From Capitulum mitella (lineage: Eukaryota; Arthropoda; Thecostraca; Pollicipedomorpha; Pollicipedidae): 64,000 nt of DNA. The stretch's first letter is position 1. Each line of letters starts with the position of its first letter. Positions 12,237 to 24,381 of the stretch are shown in pieces. The notes below the pieces were generated by a model. It ran no database searches. It saw only the letters and a program-made list of their open reading frames with translations, and had not been told where the DNA came from. The DNA lies in contig CP099842.1 of NCBI GenBank assembly GCA_030062745.1, forward strand, positions 29,141,307 to 29,205,306, in the 5' to 3' direction. A program made the position numbers and the translations under genes.

Positions 12237-12252
12237 CCACTTCCTCGCCCGT

Positions 12253-13262
12253 ACCGAGGAGCCTGCGTCAAAATCCGGAATTGATTCAAAATGCTCAAAA
12301 TCAGGCCGAGACGAGACAACCAATGCTGAAAGCGCTCAGTCAGTTGAAAGGGTTTATCACCAGACTGCGGCAGCAAAATCACCTCGTTTAAGTGCAGAAC
12401 CACAGGTCGCTGCAAGATCCTGCGTGTTGAACCACCCCACACCTCGCACCAAAGAGTGATGTAGTCAGTCGCCGAACAGCAGTTTAAACAAAGTTGCGCG
12501 CGAACCAAATTGCGCGCGAAGCATGTTTTAGTGTGAAACAGCACATCTATGACTCTCAGACTGGATGGCAAAATAGTTTAAAAGGTTGTGTGACAAACAA
12601 GGATATGAAGTTAAAAATGGCAAAGAAAAAATAAGTTCCTGTCATTACGCCCACGTCCACTGTTTTCTACGCATTGTGCTGTTATATCTCTAATACGAGT
12701 ACAAATCTATCTGCGTTGTCGTCACTAAAAATCTCCCGCCTATTTCGTAGAGCTTTTGAGTCATCTCAAGGAAAAACGGCTCTCTAGCGACTTCTAGTGA
12801 TGGCGATGAGAACTATCGTTGATATTTCCTACCGCTTAGTATTTTCCACGTTTCTGGTATTTTCTAGCACGTAATAATACCGGCGCAGCCAAGGAGGGAT
12901 ATCAGGGGAACCACCCCCTCCCCCTTACGCCCACATTTTTTTGTTTGTTTAGTAACACGAACACTACGCAGGTGGTGCACTGCTATACTGGATTTGCGGC
13001 GATGTGTACCGGTGATCAATATAGGACTCATATTCTTGATGAAACCCATGGGTGGAGAAATGGGCTCAGGGGTGTCGATTTGTATTCACTTGAGAGGGCC
13101 CTAGCCCACAAAGTGTTGATTTGGGCCCTCAATGTTGGTGTGGGCCCCCAATATTTTCTGCCGTTTTAAAAAGGGATCTATTAACGAAACGAAAAGGACG
13201 GCCGCGGTAGATGACACATGGGCAGAAGGTAAAGGATAAAGTCTGAAGTGATGTACGCATCT

Positions 13263-13265
<3 letters not shown>
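12253..13265. other. Intergenic, RRM1 upstream side; MITE fragment near 12877
   Basis: No gene recognised. At about 12877-12945 the string ACCGGCGCAGCCAAGGAGGG and the following poly-C and CCCACATTTTTTTGT resemble the left half of the MITE at 24224-24381; the right end is missing. The RRM1 promoter and first noncoding exon should lie here or further right; nothing in the sequence pinpoints them. Confidence 0.45.

Positions 13266-13347
<82 letters not shown>
13266..13347. repeat. (CA)n(TA)n microsatellite
   Basis: About 33 bases of CA dinucleotides pass straight into about 49 bases of TA dinucleotides. Confidence 0.97.
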
Positions 13348-13349
<2 letters not shown>

Positions 13350-13462
13350 ACATATATATAACAAATTTTTAGGGCCTTTTGTTACTGTTTATGGAATAAA
13401 GAATTACATCTGTTCCCATGTACACTGGTATGACTATATGTGTGTACCTACATATATATATA

Positions 13463-16400
13463 GGGGAGAGTGGGGTAAGGCGCCCACTTGGGTAAAGCGC
13501 CCACCACCATCTAGCAGCGAAACTAAACGTCGTACCCCCATTTTAGAATTCTTGGTAAGCAGAAGCCTTTCGGAAAGGCGGCGGGATGGATTTTGGGGCA
13601 CCTGGTGAGTTCGAGCTAGTTACGGCGAAGCGATGTTTGTTTTCGTACGTTACGATGTAAAAAGTACAGACATTAAGATTACGTTTGTGTGTATTTGGCC
13701 GTTAGCTTACGCATAGCAACATATGGTGGCAAAAAGCCTTGTGTAAGAGCATGTGTATGGTATGATCTATTTGCGTCGTGATTGTCTCGTCAACCTGATA
13801 CGTTTGAAATAATTGTAAATGGCGCCTGTAGATAAAGCGCCCACCCCCAGGGTTGGGGTACAGCGCCCAGTGGGCGTTTTAACCGCACTTAGATGGGCGC
13901 TTTACCCTACATTCGTGCAAATAAAAAAACATCCTTGTATTTATGCATTCCGGAAGTCAAGAGTTAGAATCGGTGCTTGGTTGGCAGTGGAGCGAAAGGA
14001 CCTACGACAAAACTGACCGAGGGGTAGAAGGCCAGTACACTGTTTCCCCCTCCCCTCGCTTCAAAGTATGGTCTTGTTTTTTAACTAGTAAAATAATGCA
14101 TGACGTGACGCAGACCGGTGAGAGCTATCACCTTCATCCTAGTACAAGATGATACTGCCCCTCCCCTCGCATATAATGATACGCATAAGGGCTGCGCTGA
14201 TTTGTACTGATGCACCAACTTTCAGTGATGTCAGGGCTGTACTGTTGCAGATATCATGTCTCGAAAATACATAATGAAGACTACGTGGGCAAGCTATAAG
14301 TTAAGTTATATATAAGTTATAAGGCAAGCTGAAAGTCTACAAGCTGCGTTGACTGCTCTAGGAAATGGCGAAAATCTGAAAAGCGTGTCGACCCGATACA
14401 GTATCCCCCGCAGGACGCTCCGCCGCCATAGAGACAAGGTTGTCCGATCTCCAGGACGTCCGAAGCTGGAACGTCTCAGGCCAGACATCAATGAAGCATT
14501 TGAGGAGAAGCTTAAAAATTACTTTTTGGAAATGGAGAAGGCATTCTTTGGCCTAACGACTACCGATGTCCGTCGCCTTGCCTACGAGCTCGTCCAGATG
14601 GAAGGCATCATTAACCGATTTAACATGGAGCAGAAGATGGCCGGGCGAGACTGGCTACGTTGTTTCCTTCAACGCCATCCTGATCTCTATCCGGAAGCCT
14701 GAGGCGACCAGTTTGGCTCGAACTGTAGGATTCCACCGCCCACAAGTGAAACGATTCTTTGACAACTACGGAGAACAGCTCGACGCGTGCAAGGCGAACC
14801 CGACGCGAATATGGAACGCTGAGTCAGGACTGACGACGGTACAGCAACCAGACTGTGTTGGCTACCAGGGGACAACGCCGAGTGGGCAAGGTAACTAGCG
14901 CAGAGAAAGGTAGGACGGTGACAGTCATGTGCGTCTTCAATGCGTACGGACAGTACGTCCCACCAATGCTGATTTATCAGCGCAAGAGGATGGTAGAAAC
15001 ATGCTCAAAAGGTGTTCCGCCTGGTTCACTAGCCACAGTAACATCCTCCGGCTGGATGGATTGCGATTCATTCCTGGTGTGGCTCAAGCACTTCGCAAGC
15101 GTCGTGAAACCCAGTGAAGAGGCAAAACACATCCTCATTACAGATGGACACCAGAGCCACATGTCACTAGCCGCTGTCGACTATGCCCGAGAGTACGGAA
15201 TCACAATGATTATCTTCCGCCTCACTGCACCCATCGCATGCAGCCATTGGAGGCAAGTATCTACAAGGCACTGAAAAGTGCCTACAACACTGCTGCAGAC
15301 TGTTGGATGCATTGCCATCCTGGCAAGCGCATTACGGACTACCAGGTCGCGGAAATCTTCTGCACTGCCTACAGCAGAGCTGCCACCATCGAGAAAGTTA
15401 TCAACGGTTTCCGGTGTACGGGCTTGTGGCCCCTGGACACTAGCGTCTTCAACGAAGAAGACTTCGCTCCGTCAATGCTAACTAAAGAGGAAGATCCCCA
15501 CTGTCCGGATGGTCCCGCGGGTGTCTGTGAACAGCAGAGCAGGACGTCCTCTGCCGTCCAGACAGAGCAGGACGCTTCCAACAGTTCCAATTTTATCGTC
15601 TTAGGACAGCAAGCGGAGGCAACAGCGCATGCCGTACAAGACTCGGCGATTACGAACAGTGCAGAGAAGAGGACCTGTGAGCAGGCCCCGGGATTCTGTG
15701 CGTCAACGGCCATGCCTAGCACCTCAGCTTCAGGCTTAGCTGACATCTTTTCGCGAGTCAAAGCAGCGGTCAGAACGAGAACGAGGAAGGCGGAGAAGGC
15801 CGAACTCCTCACGTCTTCACCATACAAGAGGCGTCTTGAGGAGAAGAAAAAAGTGCCGGCAGTGAAGAAGGATGCCAACAAAAGCACAGTGCGCAACGAT
15901 AAGAATGGCGATATCACTTGCTTCGTGTGTGGCATGTTCTTTAGGCGCTCTTGTGAGCGCTAGATCGAGTGCACGGAGTGCAGCTCCTGGGCTTGCGAGC
16001 CGTGCACAGATGCAGACGAAAAGCAGAAGTCGTATGTCTGTGACATCTGCCGTAAAACCTGCAAAAGCAGCCGGAACCACCGGTGGAAGTCATTCGTGCA
16101 AACAGCAGGGGCGATTTTGTTCTAAAACTTAACATTTCTTCGTTCTTTATGGCAGTCCTTCTTCGGTGATATACGATTGTAGACTGGCGGATGGCAGTGG
16201 GAAGCCACGATTTCGTATGGTAGATACGTTGGTACATTTCTGAGGAACGCGATATTGAGTTCTTGTCTTCGCACGTTGTAGCAAGCGAAGAGCCTTTGGG
16301 CATTCCGTTTCTGCAGGTGGGGGGTTCAGGTCTTGTTTCTACGTGTACGTATGTATTCTAGCAAGTTTACTTTGCAAGAAATGCGCGCTGATAGACCTTT

Positions 16401-17012
16401 TGTGAACGAATACACACTGTTACGCTTGGATGACTTAAAGGCATACCATTTTGCCAACACAGACCAAGTTTGTCTCTCGTGTTGCCAACGAGACTTCGGT
16501 AACGGTAAATTTTGGTAATCAAAATAAAACCATCACTAAATTCTCCCGCTTTCAACATCGAAGAGGTTGAAGTTAGGTGAGCTTTCCGTTTTGAGATGGT
16601 TAGAGTTAATGATGTGCTGCTGCTTACGCATCGGGTCCAGAACTCCTTGGTTTTGCTGGCAAACGTGTGCTTGGAATAACAACACATATGGTGACTACTC
16701 ATTCACCCTTTTGAAGAAATAATATCGAGGTAAGGTACAGAATATCGCGGTTATGGCGGGGCTATGGTTGGGGGCGTTTTGTCCCACACCAGCGGGCGCT
16801 TTACCCCATATAGGGGGTAAAGCGCCATTTTAAACCGCTGTGGGAAAAACGATTTTGATCTATTTTAGAATCATTTCTTCAAAACAGGTGTTTTACAACA
16901 GCTAGCCAATTGATCAGAGCTTCTTACCATACCCTTTATTCCTTTGCAGCAATGCAACCACATATGATATTGCCGTTTTTCCTTAAGGTGTGCGCTTTAC
17001 CCCACTCTCCCC
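13463..17012 (+). mobile_element. Pogo/Tigger-type (Tc1-mariner superfamily) DNA transposon, decayed
   Basis: The ends are inverted repeats: TAGGGGAGAGTGGGGTAA at the left (13461 on) and TTACCCCACTCTCCCCTA at the right (to 17014), each bordered by TA, the target duplication of this superfamily. It is 3.55 kb long. Subterminal copies of a GTAAAGCGCCC motif occur near 13490, 13830 and 16812, with the reverse GGGCGCTTTACCC near 13898 and 16794; these are likely transposase-binding sites. The interior holds a broken transposase gene (14256-16090). The element sits among TA microsatellites on both sides, as expected for TA-targeted insertion. Confidence 0.88.
14256..16090 (+). pseudogene. Pogo-like transposase with C-terminal zinc-finger segment (frameshifted)
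   Basis: The likely start is MSRKYIMKTTW, a psq/pogo helix-turn-helix opening. After a frame break comes LTALGNGENLKSVSTRYSIP and RRTLRRHRDK. CENP-B-like and DDE parts follow in three frames: RRLAYELVQMEG and MAGRDWLRCFLQRHPDLYPE (to 14702), then TRIWNAESGLTTVQ (first catalytic Asp replaced), GRTVTVMCVFNAYGQYVPPM, ILITDGHQSHMS (second Asp kept), and after a further frame change MQPLEASIYKALKSAY (Glu where PLD is usual). The tail has paired cysteines, CFVCGMFF, an in-frame TAG at 15961, then CTECSSWACEPC and CDIC, a PHD-like or zinc-ribbon end known in some pogo transposases. The breaks rule out a working enzyme from this copy. Confidence 0.85.
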
Positions 17013-17260
17013 TATATATATATATATATATATGGGAATAAATGCAATTTATATATATGTATAGACGTATATACATGGAATTAAATGCAATTTTTAATTG
17101 ATAAATAGTACCAAAAAACTTCATAAATTTCCGTTGTTAAAAATAAAGTGGGTTAAATCCGTTGAGAAACTCACATTTTGGGGGGAGGTTAGGCTGCCGA
17201 GCCCTCGGCTCGACTTCGCCAATCATTTCTGGAAATCGACACCCCTTAATGGGTTGAAAG

Positions 17261-17531
17261 CAGGGACGTAGCCAAGGGGGGCCATGGGGGCCATGCCCCC
17301 ACTCCGAGCAGGGGGTGTCTACACTAGATACATAGCGATTTTGCATGAATACGTACTAGTGATCAGATATGTGCTGCAAAAGCAAACATTATATTTTTGT
17401 CTGTGCATTAAATATAAGATAAATTGTCTAAAATTACTCCCTTTTCTTGTAAATTTCGTCATATGTCTGTGCTATATGACGAAATTTGACATTTGACCCC
17501 CCACTTGAGGAAAATCCTGGCTACGTGCCTG
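17261..17531. mobile_element. hAT-like MITE (family 1), 271 bp
   Basis: It begins CAGGGACGTAGCCAAGGGGG and ends CCTGGCTACGTGCCTG, imperfect terminal inverted repeats. The 8-bp direct repeat GTTGAAAG flanks it on both sides (17253-17260 and 17532-17539), the duplication length of hAT elements. No coding capacity. A shorter relative is at 29612. Confidence 0.9.
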
Positions 17532-17539
17532 GTTGAAAG

Positions 17540-20500
17540 TGGTGTGGCATAGGTCAGCCCAGTCAGTCCCCTATGCTCAGTCCTCCCATTATTTACTTTC
17601 TGGATTTCAACCACTTCATTTTCGATTTTGATTGAAATGACTTAAAAATAACTTTTGTTTTACAAGCCAGTTGCAGGTTTACACCGCTGCACTGTGTAAA
17701 CAGCATTAACAGCGCAGCCAGTAAGTTAAGCGGTAAACACTACCCACCCTTTGGACTGGAGTGCCGCATGACGGCAATGCTCCATTATCTGTGTGTTTCT
17801 GCTGTGTGATTTATTTTCGGCGGTGTACTCCATAATTTTAAGAAAAAGTAGAACGTGGGATGTTGATGGTTCCATGTTTCGCCCAGTTATAGAAACACTC
17901 CCTGTTTAAAGGTGATGTGGCATGCCACACCAACTTTTGAAGTTGTGGCGGAAGCATCCGCTCCACCGCATCCTCCACTCATGGTGAAACCGATTTCAAA
18001 TTGTCTTGCCAACAGGCGGTTTTCGTATGATCTCAGTTCTCACTGAACTCTGGGACCCCCATCCCTTATCAAAGCCCCGGCGTAATACTAACGAGTTGAT
18101 CGCATCCAGTGGCGTATCGATCCGCATGGGTAAAATTCCGTGACTCAGGTAACACCGGCTACATCCAGGAACTCACGCAGATGCCTACAGGCTACTCGGG
18201 GTTCACGCCACAGGACGCGCACCGCGCAGTACTCTGTGAACAACACCAACACGCGATATTGCTGACAGCCTGGCGGCGCCACATCACCCCCGTGCTGCCC
18301 ACGTCTCCTCCGACCAGCTCCCGTCTTCACCTGGTCTTGGCCGAGGCTAGGAACACTGCTGTGCCAGTAACTCGGGGTGCACTCGAGCCCACGCGGACGC
18401 CCCGCTTCAACCAGGGACCGGGCGGCGGAGCAGTCGCATCACGTGCGTGCCGACACCGCGTCCGACTGTCGACACAAACGCGCCATTTCTCAGTCCAGGC
18501 GGCGCTGACAGGGAAACCGAGAGAGGGGCCGGGCCGCTCCGGGTGGTCACGCGGCGTCCGTGTGACGCCCTGTCCGTCACTGCAGACTGCTGCGTGACGT
18601 GACGGGCTGGCTGGACTCGACGGGCATCGGCTCCTGGACCAGAGTCCCGTTTGCCACTGCCATCGCCATTTGTTTGCTCGTGTTTTATGCTGGTGATCGA
18701 AGATGGTATCCAGATGGTTTTTCCACGCTGTTGTGTCGTCGTGGCGCATTGCATATGCGATTTTATGATGCGGATGAGGTGATGCTGCTTTTTGAAATAC
18801 TGTCCAGCATCGGGAAACCCCAGCAAATTTTCAGAATAAGGTGAAAATGTAACTTTTGACCACACCAAAGGCAAGACTTCGTATTGCGGAGCAATGGGTG
18901 TATAGATGGCACAGTTTGTATGGCAAAGGGACAGTCAAGACGATGAAAAAGCCATCGTCTTGAAAGACATAAAATGCCGTTTTCTTGTGATGTTCGTGGT
19001 CACGGAAGGTCGCTTAAATTATTGCACTAACGTGCCGTGGAGAACATGGCAGACGTATCCTTCAACGCACAGTTTTTTTAAACCAGTGCCTTTTAGACAT
19101 CTTCCCCGGATCCAGTATCAGGAAGCTCATCACTGCCAGATGACGGGCCAGAGCGGTGACGTCAGCGTCAGTGAGAGCGGAACGATACCGCTCCCCGCAG
19201 GACACGTCGCCGGCGTTCTCCGCCGATATGGGTGTGCCAGATCTGGCGGAGGTGACCTGCCGTATGTAGGATGCAGGCCGGCGGCCTCCGTGCCTACCGT
19301 CGCCAGGGGGCGTAGCTGTCCTCTCGCGTGATGTCGCCCTAAACCAGGGCGTGACGATGACCTGGTGCCGGCGACCGAGTGCGGAGCACTGGTGACATGT
19401 GTCACCTCCGCACACGTCTCAAGGGTCACGTGCCATCTTGCACGAGCAGGAGGCCCGGGGCCGGCGGCGGCGCGGTCCTGAATATTCACTTGCCGACCAG
19501 AAATACATCTCGCCTGTCTTGAGGCGACATCGAAGCGATGACGACGAACAAGCGTCGCTACTTTCCCGGGCTCGAGAGATGACGCGCGATGCAGAACCCG
19601 TTCGCCGGAACGCGACGACTGGGATCTTTTATGCAGGCGCCCGCATCGTAACGGCCAAAATGCACATACCGCCCGGTTCCGGAGAACCGAGCGGCCGTTC
19701 TCTGCCCGATAATGCATAACAAGGACGATCACGAGGTCGAAATGGGGTACCGCGCCGAGCGATCAGTCTCCTAGCAACTGCCTGCTGCCCCGCTCAGGTA
19801 TGTATGAGCACGCAAGAGGCTGCTGCTTGCCCTATATCTGTCAGTCCACGTCGCAGAAACACTTGGTGTCCGCTTTGTCAAGAGGCGGCGTGGAGTTCAA
19901 AGGGTGCGGCTAAAAAGTAAACTGCGCGACACGTTGCATTTGTGTCCGCAACCATTTGAATAAACACCTAGAGAACAGGATGAAGCCGTCGTTGAGGCTT
20001 CGGAAAAAAATAAAGACTGAAGAACAACGGTACAAGAAGGGCCCGAAATCATTGGTCTGATCTCAAGCCCGGAGCCCGGCCGGGTTATGACGGACCGAGA
20101 CAAGCATCAAGGTTGAAACGGCTCTGGCGGCTGCTGGGTCAACTCTTACTGTGTTGGCGAGCGGCTGTCGTAGGCTAGGCGTGAAAAGCGGGACTGAGAA
20201 GGGGACAATGCTCACAGAGTTTGTGAATTTCTGGCATGAGCTGTGTGACGTTGCAGAGAACCACTTGAAAGTCTGCCTGTGCTCCCGAATATTTGGTTGC
20301 ATGGTCCGTCGCGAGCACACCAGGTTGCAAGATTGTTGTGCTCATAAATGAATGTTAATCGTGGAAGATGTAATAGTCGCCAACGTGGACTGGCGGATGA
20401 CAAGCCGTAAGAAGAGTCCCGGTGTGTGACAAGCACTGGGTTCAATTCCCAGAGCGGGCCCCACTATCTGACCCGAGACCAAAAGGATCAGCCGAATACG

Positions 20501-21090
20501 GGGCGGCCGTGACGTGAGGTTACAGGGCACGATAACGATCTACCAGCCCCATCTGGTTTGACAACAGTAAAATTACCCCATATCTGGAAGCACCTAGGAG
20601 GCCGGGTCCGGCAACAGGCTCTTCTTAGTAGACTCTGATCCCAGCACTCCCCACTTCAAGACGTGCATGCTATTTCTTTTGAAAACAGGAGCTCCATCAT
20701 TTTGACCAAATGGCGTCATACGGCATACTGAAAGTGTTTTTAGTTCCGAAATACAAAGCAGGCCAATCAAAAAGTAATTAAGACTTGTAATTCCAGCATT
20801 TCTTGGTGATCAAGTAGGTAAAGGAGAAACTGCAATCTCTTCGTTTAATACAAAACGGATTAGACGCGTAGCCGTGACGACGATGGATTGTTAACATTTT
20901 GACGTCATGGTGAGCAAGCTGTGTTTATTTTCCCCAAACCTCATATACATCTAATATCCAACTGGACGTCTGTCTCTCACTCTCTCTCTCTCTCTCCCTT
21001 CCGATAAGAACAGGCATATTTCCCGCCGGAGATGGGCATAAAATGGATGCCAGGCAACTGAGGAATTTTTCTCATTTGCAACTTACTTTA
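17540..21090. other. Intergenic, no gene recognised
   Basis: 18100-19740 is CpG-rich with overlapping open frames on both strands (longest 200 codons on the minus strand, 19130-19732); none has recognisable motifs or splice structure. A CT microsatellite lies at 20979-20998. Nothing else could be assigned. Confidence 0.5.
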
Positions 21091-21095
21091 GGGTC

Positions 21096-21440
21096 ACCGG
21101 TCCATATAGCACCGAACACGTACAGATTACGATACTGAGGAAAAAGATACTTGGAACATAGAATATGTAGTCTTGTTAGGAAAACATCCCACTTCCAACA
21201 TGTAAAGATTGTAATTTCCATGGAAACAGCATTTCAGTAATCCGTCGCACCCCTTCTGCCAGTGGGAGACATGGGATGGGACAATAACAATATTTGTTGT
21301 TGTCCTGTCGAAATCAGAGACGGGTTGTCATCTCACCCCTGTTCCTTGGATGGTACCGATATATGATGTAAATACGTTTCGTAATGAAACTTAATGAATT
21401 TCCAACGACATAAAAGAATAAAATAGGTTTCTTACAGTAG
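21096..21440. repeat. Dispersed repeat R1, copy 1
   Basis: Shares long similarity with 22025-22345 and 29283-29605: the order is ACGTACAGATTACGATACTG, GAATATGTAGTC, TTCCATGGAAACAGCATTTC, GGGTTGTCATCTCAC and GATATATGATGTAAATA. It is part of a larger composite repeat that also carries the TTAGG-associated block. Confidence 0.8.
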
Positions 21441-21581
21441 TGGAAATGAAATGAAGAAAAACGTTAAAATAGCAGTGAAATGTTGCACAAATATGAATCT
21501 CCAGTTAACCAAGAATATAACTGAATCACAACGCACTATGTAATTTTAGTGGAAATTGCTATAGAATAACCAAAAGAGAAA

Positions 21582-22020
21582 CATTGGACACAGCCAAGTT
21601 CGATCGCACCCGTTATCGGCCTGAGGCCTCTAGTAACCTACACCGCGTCTCTGGCGCATGCATTATGTTCCCATCCGTGCTGTTCGTCGCCAGTACAATT
21701 TACACTTAGGATAGGAAGCCTAACCTAACCTCATCTGACCTGGCCTGACCTGACCTGATCTAACCTAACCTAACCGCTGGACAGAGCCAAGTCCGATGGC
21801 ACCCGTTGTCGGCCTGCGGCCTTCGGTATCCCACACCTCGCCTTCGGCGCAACATTGCGCCCCATAAACGACTCCCTCCCTAGTTAATGAAGTTGATGAA
21901 GCAAAGAACATGGCGCAATGGCGGAATAGCCCAGTAATGCATTCCACTGGGTTACTGTGAAGGTGAATCTACAATTCCTATAGCTTCACGGCCGCGGTCC
22001 GCTCTCCGATGACACCGGTA
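21582..22020. repeat. TTAGG-associated repeat R2, two units with internal (CCTAA)n
   Basis: Units start near 21590 and 21776 with GGACAGAGCCAAGTCCGAT or a variant and continue through a CACCGCG...GGCGCA stretch. Between them, 21716-21775 is built of CCTAA and related steps, i.e. TTAGG on the other strand, the arthropod telomere unit. The same arrangement recurs at 31150-31860 and, on the opposite strand, at 55334-55560. Confidence 0.8.
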
Positions 22021-22024
22021 GGGT

Positions 22025-22345
22025 CTCAGATCCACATATCACCGGACACGTACAGATTACGATACTGAGGGAAAAATTCTTAAAACATAGAATATGTAAT
22101 CGTGTTACGAAAACATGCCCAACACGTAAAGGCTGTAAATTCTATGGAAATAACATTTCAATAATGCGCTGCACACCCCTACTGCCACACTGTGAGAAGC
22201 CGTACTTGTTATTGTCCCATCGAAAGTAGAGATGGGTTGTCATCTCGCTGCTGTTCATTGGGTGATATCGATATATGATGTAAATATGTTTCGTAATGAA
22301 ATTTAATAAATTTTCAGCAAGATACGAAAATAAAATAAGATAGGC
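22025..22345. repeat. Dispersed repeat R1, copy 2
   Basis: Second copy of the sequence at 21096-21440, same orientation, separated from it by the R2 block. Confidence 0.8.
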
Positions 22346-22352
22346 ATGTTAT

Positions 22353-23704
22353 CCTACCCCGATTGGGAGGGTGGGGGGGGGCGTTGACCGACCCCTGGGG
22401 TTTTTCTAGGACTGCGAGAGATTGAACAAACACAGCGCCACGAAACTTCATGCACCTTTTCCTTGATCATTTTTACACCTTGTGTCAAAGTTTTGACCTC
22501 AAGTCAAGTAAGGTGTCTGAGCTAGGTGAGATTAAACGGACCTGTGCCCAAAAAACAAAAAAGTTTAGCGCCCTGTAACTTTTTTGCAAAACAAGATATC
22601 ACAGTAATACTTTCAGGGATTAGTGATCTTGATAAATGCAACAAATCTGCCATCTCATATTTTTCGGAATTTTCTGGGTCATACAAATCTGCCATCTCAT
22701 ATGTTCTGGAATTTTCTGGGTCATTGGCTTAATGTCAAGCCCATTTTTAAGACATGTCGTTGTTTTTTTTTCGGAAATTGGCGGATTTTTTCGCAACATT
22801 ATTAGTGTGGAGTGAAGCAGACATCTAGTTGCCGTCATTGGGCAAAGTATCAGTGACTTCCAGCCATTGACCTGAGGTCAGGTCACGAATAACTGTTGTA
22901 AGCCAAAATGTACCACCGTCAAAATCAGCGATGAATTACTCAGAATGGCTAGAAAATGGCACAACTGGCTTGCACAAACGTGAGTAATACCAAGAACCAC
23001 AAAAAAGCTTCAAAAACTGCATATTTTAGAAATAACATGCTCTGGCTAACAAAGCTCCGCCAGTTGTGTAGACTGGTAACTAATGAATTTTTGCCAAATT
23101 TAAGCATCAGAAACCATCACAAGAACCGCTTACACCAATAAAATTTACATTATCATGCTCTCACGAATAAAGCTTTGCCAATTGTGTAGATTGGTAACTA
23201 AATAATTTTTCCAAAATTTAGGCATCAGGAACTATCACATGAACCATTTAGATCAATAAAATTTACATGATTAGTTCCCATTAATTTCTTACTGTGTGCG
23301 ACTGCGGCGCACGACGACAACCGGCGTGAAAATTGCCGTGTCTTTAACTTAACGTTTCGTCGTATATCTTGAACAAATATGAGAAAATAGACGTGTATCG
23401 GCGTCTGCGGACCTTTACTTGTGCCTTGGTGCCTTTACCTATGCGTTATTAGTCACAGCCCCTGACATTCAGGTCGTTTCTCGGTCTCATGCAGTCGGCT
23501 ATGAGAAAACATATATAGGATGTAAATTGCTTACATATCATCTAAAGCTAAAAATGAGACTAGTTTCGAGCTCTACTCGTCACAAGCTTTCCCACGGTGT
23601 GCTTATTTCTATCGTGCGACCAATCGTTCGTAAGTTAGAGAGGGGCGGCCAACCTTCTCCCCCCCAGTCGGGCGTGATCATCGCCGACCCACGGTCGTGC
23701 GCGG
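22353..23704. mobile_element. piggyBac-like MITE family B, copy 1 (about 1.35 kb)
   Basis: Homologous end to end with 42030-42914. The left end reads CCTACCCCGATTGGGAGGGTGG and the right end CCCCAGTCGGGCGTGATC...GTGCGCGGG, bordered by TTAT on both sides (decayed TTAA). It is longer than copy 2 because it contains two internal duplications: about 42 bp at 22640-22725 (AAATCTGCCATCTCATAT twice) and about 115 bp at 23041-23272. Contains the everted AGGTCA pair TGACCTGAGGTCA at 22868-22880. Confidence 0.75.
23041..23272. repeat. About 115-bp tandem duplication inside the family B element
   Basis: AGCTCCGCCAGTTGTGTAGA...ATAAAATTTACATTATCATG is repeated, diverged, as AGCTTTGCCAATTGTGTAGA...ATAAAATTTACATGATTAG. 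Confidence 0.85.
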
Positions 23705-23867
23705 GTTATCGTGGTGGAAATGGAATGAAGAAATGGAAAAGAATAAGCATATGCAAAATGTGTAGATAAAAATGACATGTATATATTTATAAATATATGG
23801 AATATATGATGTAAAACAATATAATACAATGTAATATCTATTTGTATAATTAAAATGATAAAATAAG

Positions 23868-23938
23868 AATAAAATAAATAAATGAATGAATAAATAAATG
23901 AATAAATAAATAAATCAATCAATCAATCAATCAATCAA
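23868..23938. repeat. AAAT/AATG/AATC tetranucleotide microsatellite
   Basis: Runs of AAAT, AATG and then AATC tetranucleotides directly follow one another. Confidence 0.95.
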
Positions 23939-23962
23939 AGAAATACAAAAATAAAAGCAAAA

Positions 23963-24223
23963 CCCAGGTCCTGTTCCCAGAGTTTATCCTGTGTTGCGCT
24001 TACCAATATCGCGGAAAACAGCACACACACCGTAAATAGCATTCATCTTGCCAATGCTAATACCACCCTAATTCATACCGACATTAACACGACCGATCAA
24101 CTGATGAACGTCTGCTGACGTCACACGCAGTCGTCCAGTAATAATCGGCGATCCGCAGAGTCTTCGTCTTATAGGAACAACATTCATCGCGGAAGCGGCG
24201 CTGTTATGTAAAATAACCCCTAA
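23963..24223. repeat. Dispersed repeat R3, copy 1
   Basis: Starts GTCCTGTTCCCAGAGTTTAT and ends GGAAGCGGCGCTGTTATGTA. Copies at 24382-24735 and 31870-32170 share the block ATCGCGGAAAACAGCAC...CGTCCAGTAATAATCGGCGA. With the MITE at 24224 removed, copies 1 and 2 form a tandem pair with a period of about 295 bp. Confidence 0.85.
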
Positions 24224-24381
24224 CACCGGCGCAGCCAAAGGAGGGGGGGGGGGCCGCCCAACCCCTTAGGCCAGCATTTTTTTGTGGAAACCATTGCATA
24301 TCGTTTTCCCAGCGACGGTTTCGTAACACTTCAGGTCACACTAATCTCCCCTCCATTAAGAAAATCCTGGCTGCGCCCCTG
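24224..24381. mobile_element. hAT-like MITE (family 2), 158 bp
   Basis: Begins CACCGGCGCAGCCAAAGG and ends CCTGGCTGCGCCCCTG. The 8-bp direct repeat ACCCCTAA flanks it at 24216-24223 and 24382-24389. It interrupts the R3 tandem pair and so is younger than that duplication. Confidence 0.9.

Noticed and set aside
18109-18597. 162-codon plus-strand frame and its minus-strand partners
   Set aside because: CpG-rich block with frames open on both strands, no recognisable motif, no splice context.
19130-19732. 200-codon minus-strand frame
   Set aside because: Composition-driven; Arg-rich with no domain features, overlaps an open plus-strand frame.
20392-20464. tRNA gene suggested by the T-arm-like CTGGGTTCAATTCCCAG and following AGCGGGC
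   Set aside because: No 5' acceptor strand complementary to AGCGGGC and no A-box or anticodon arm at the right distance.
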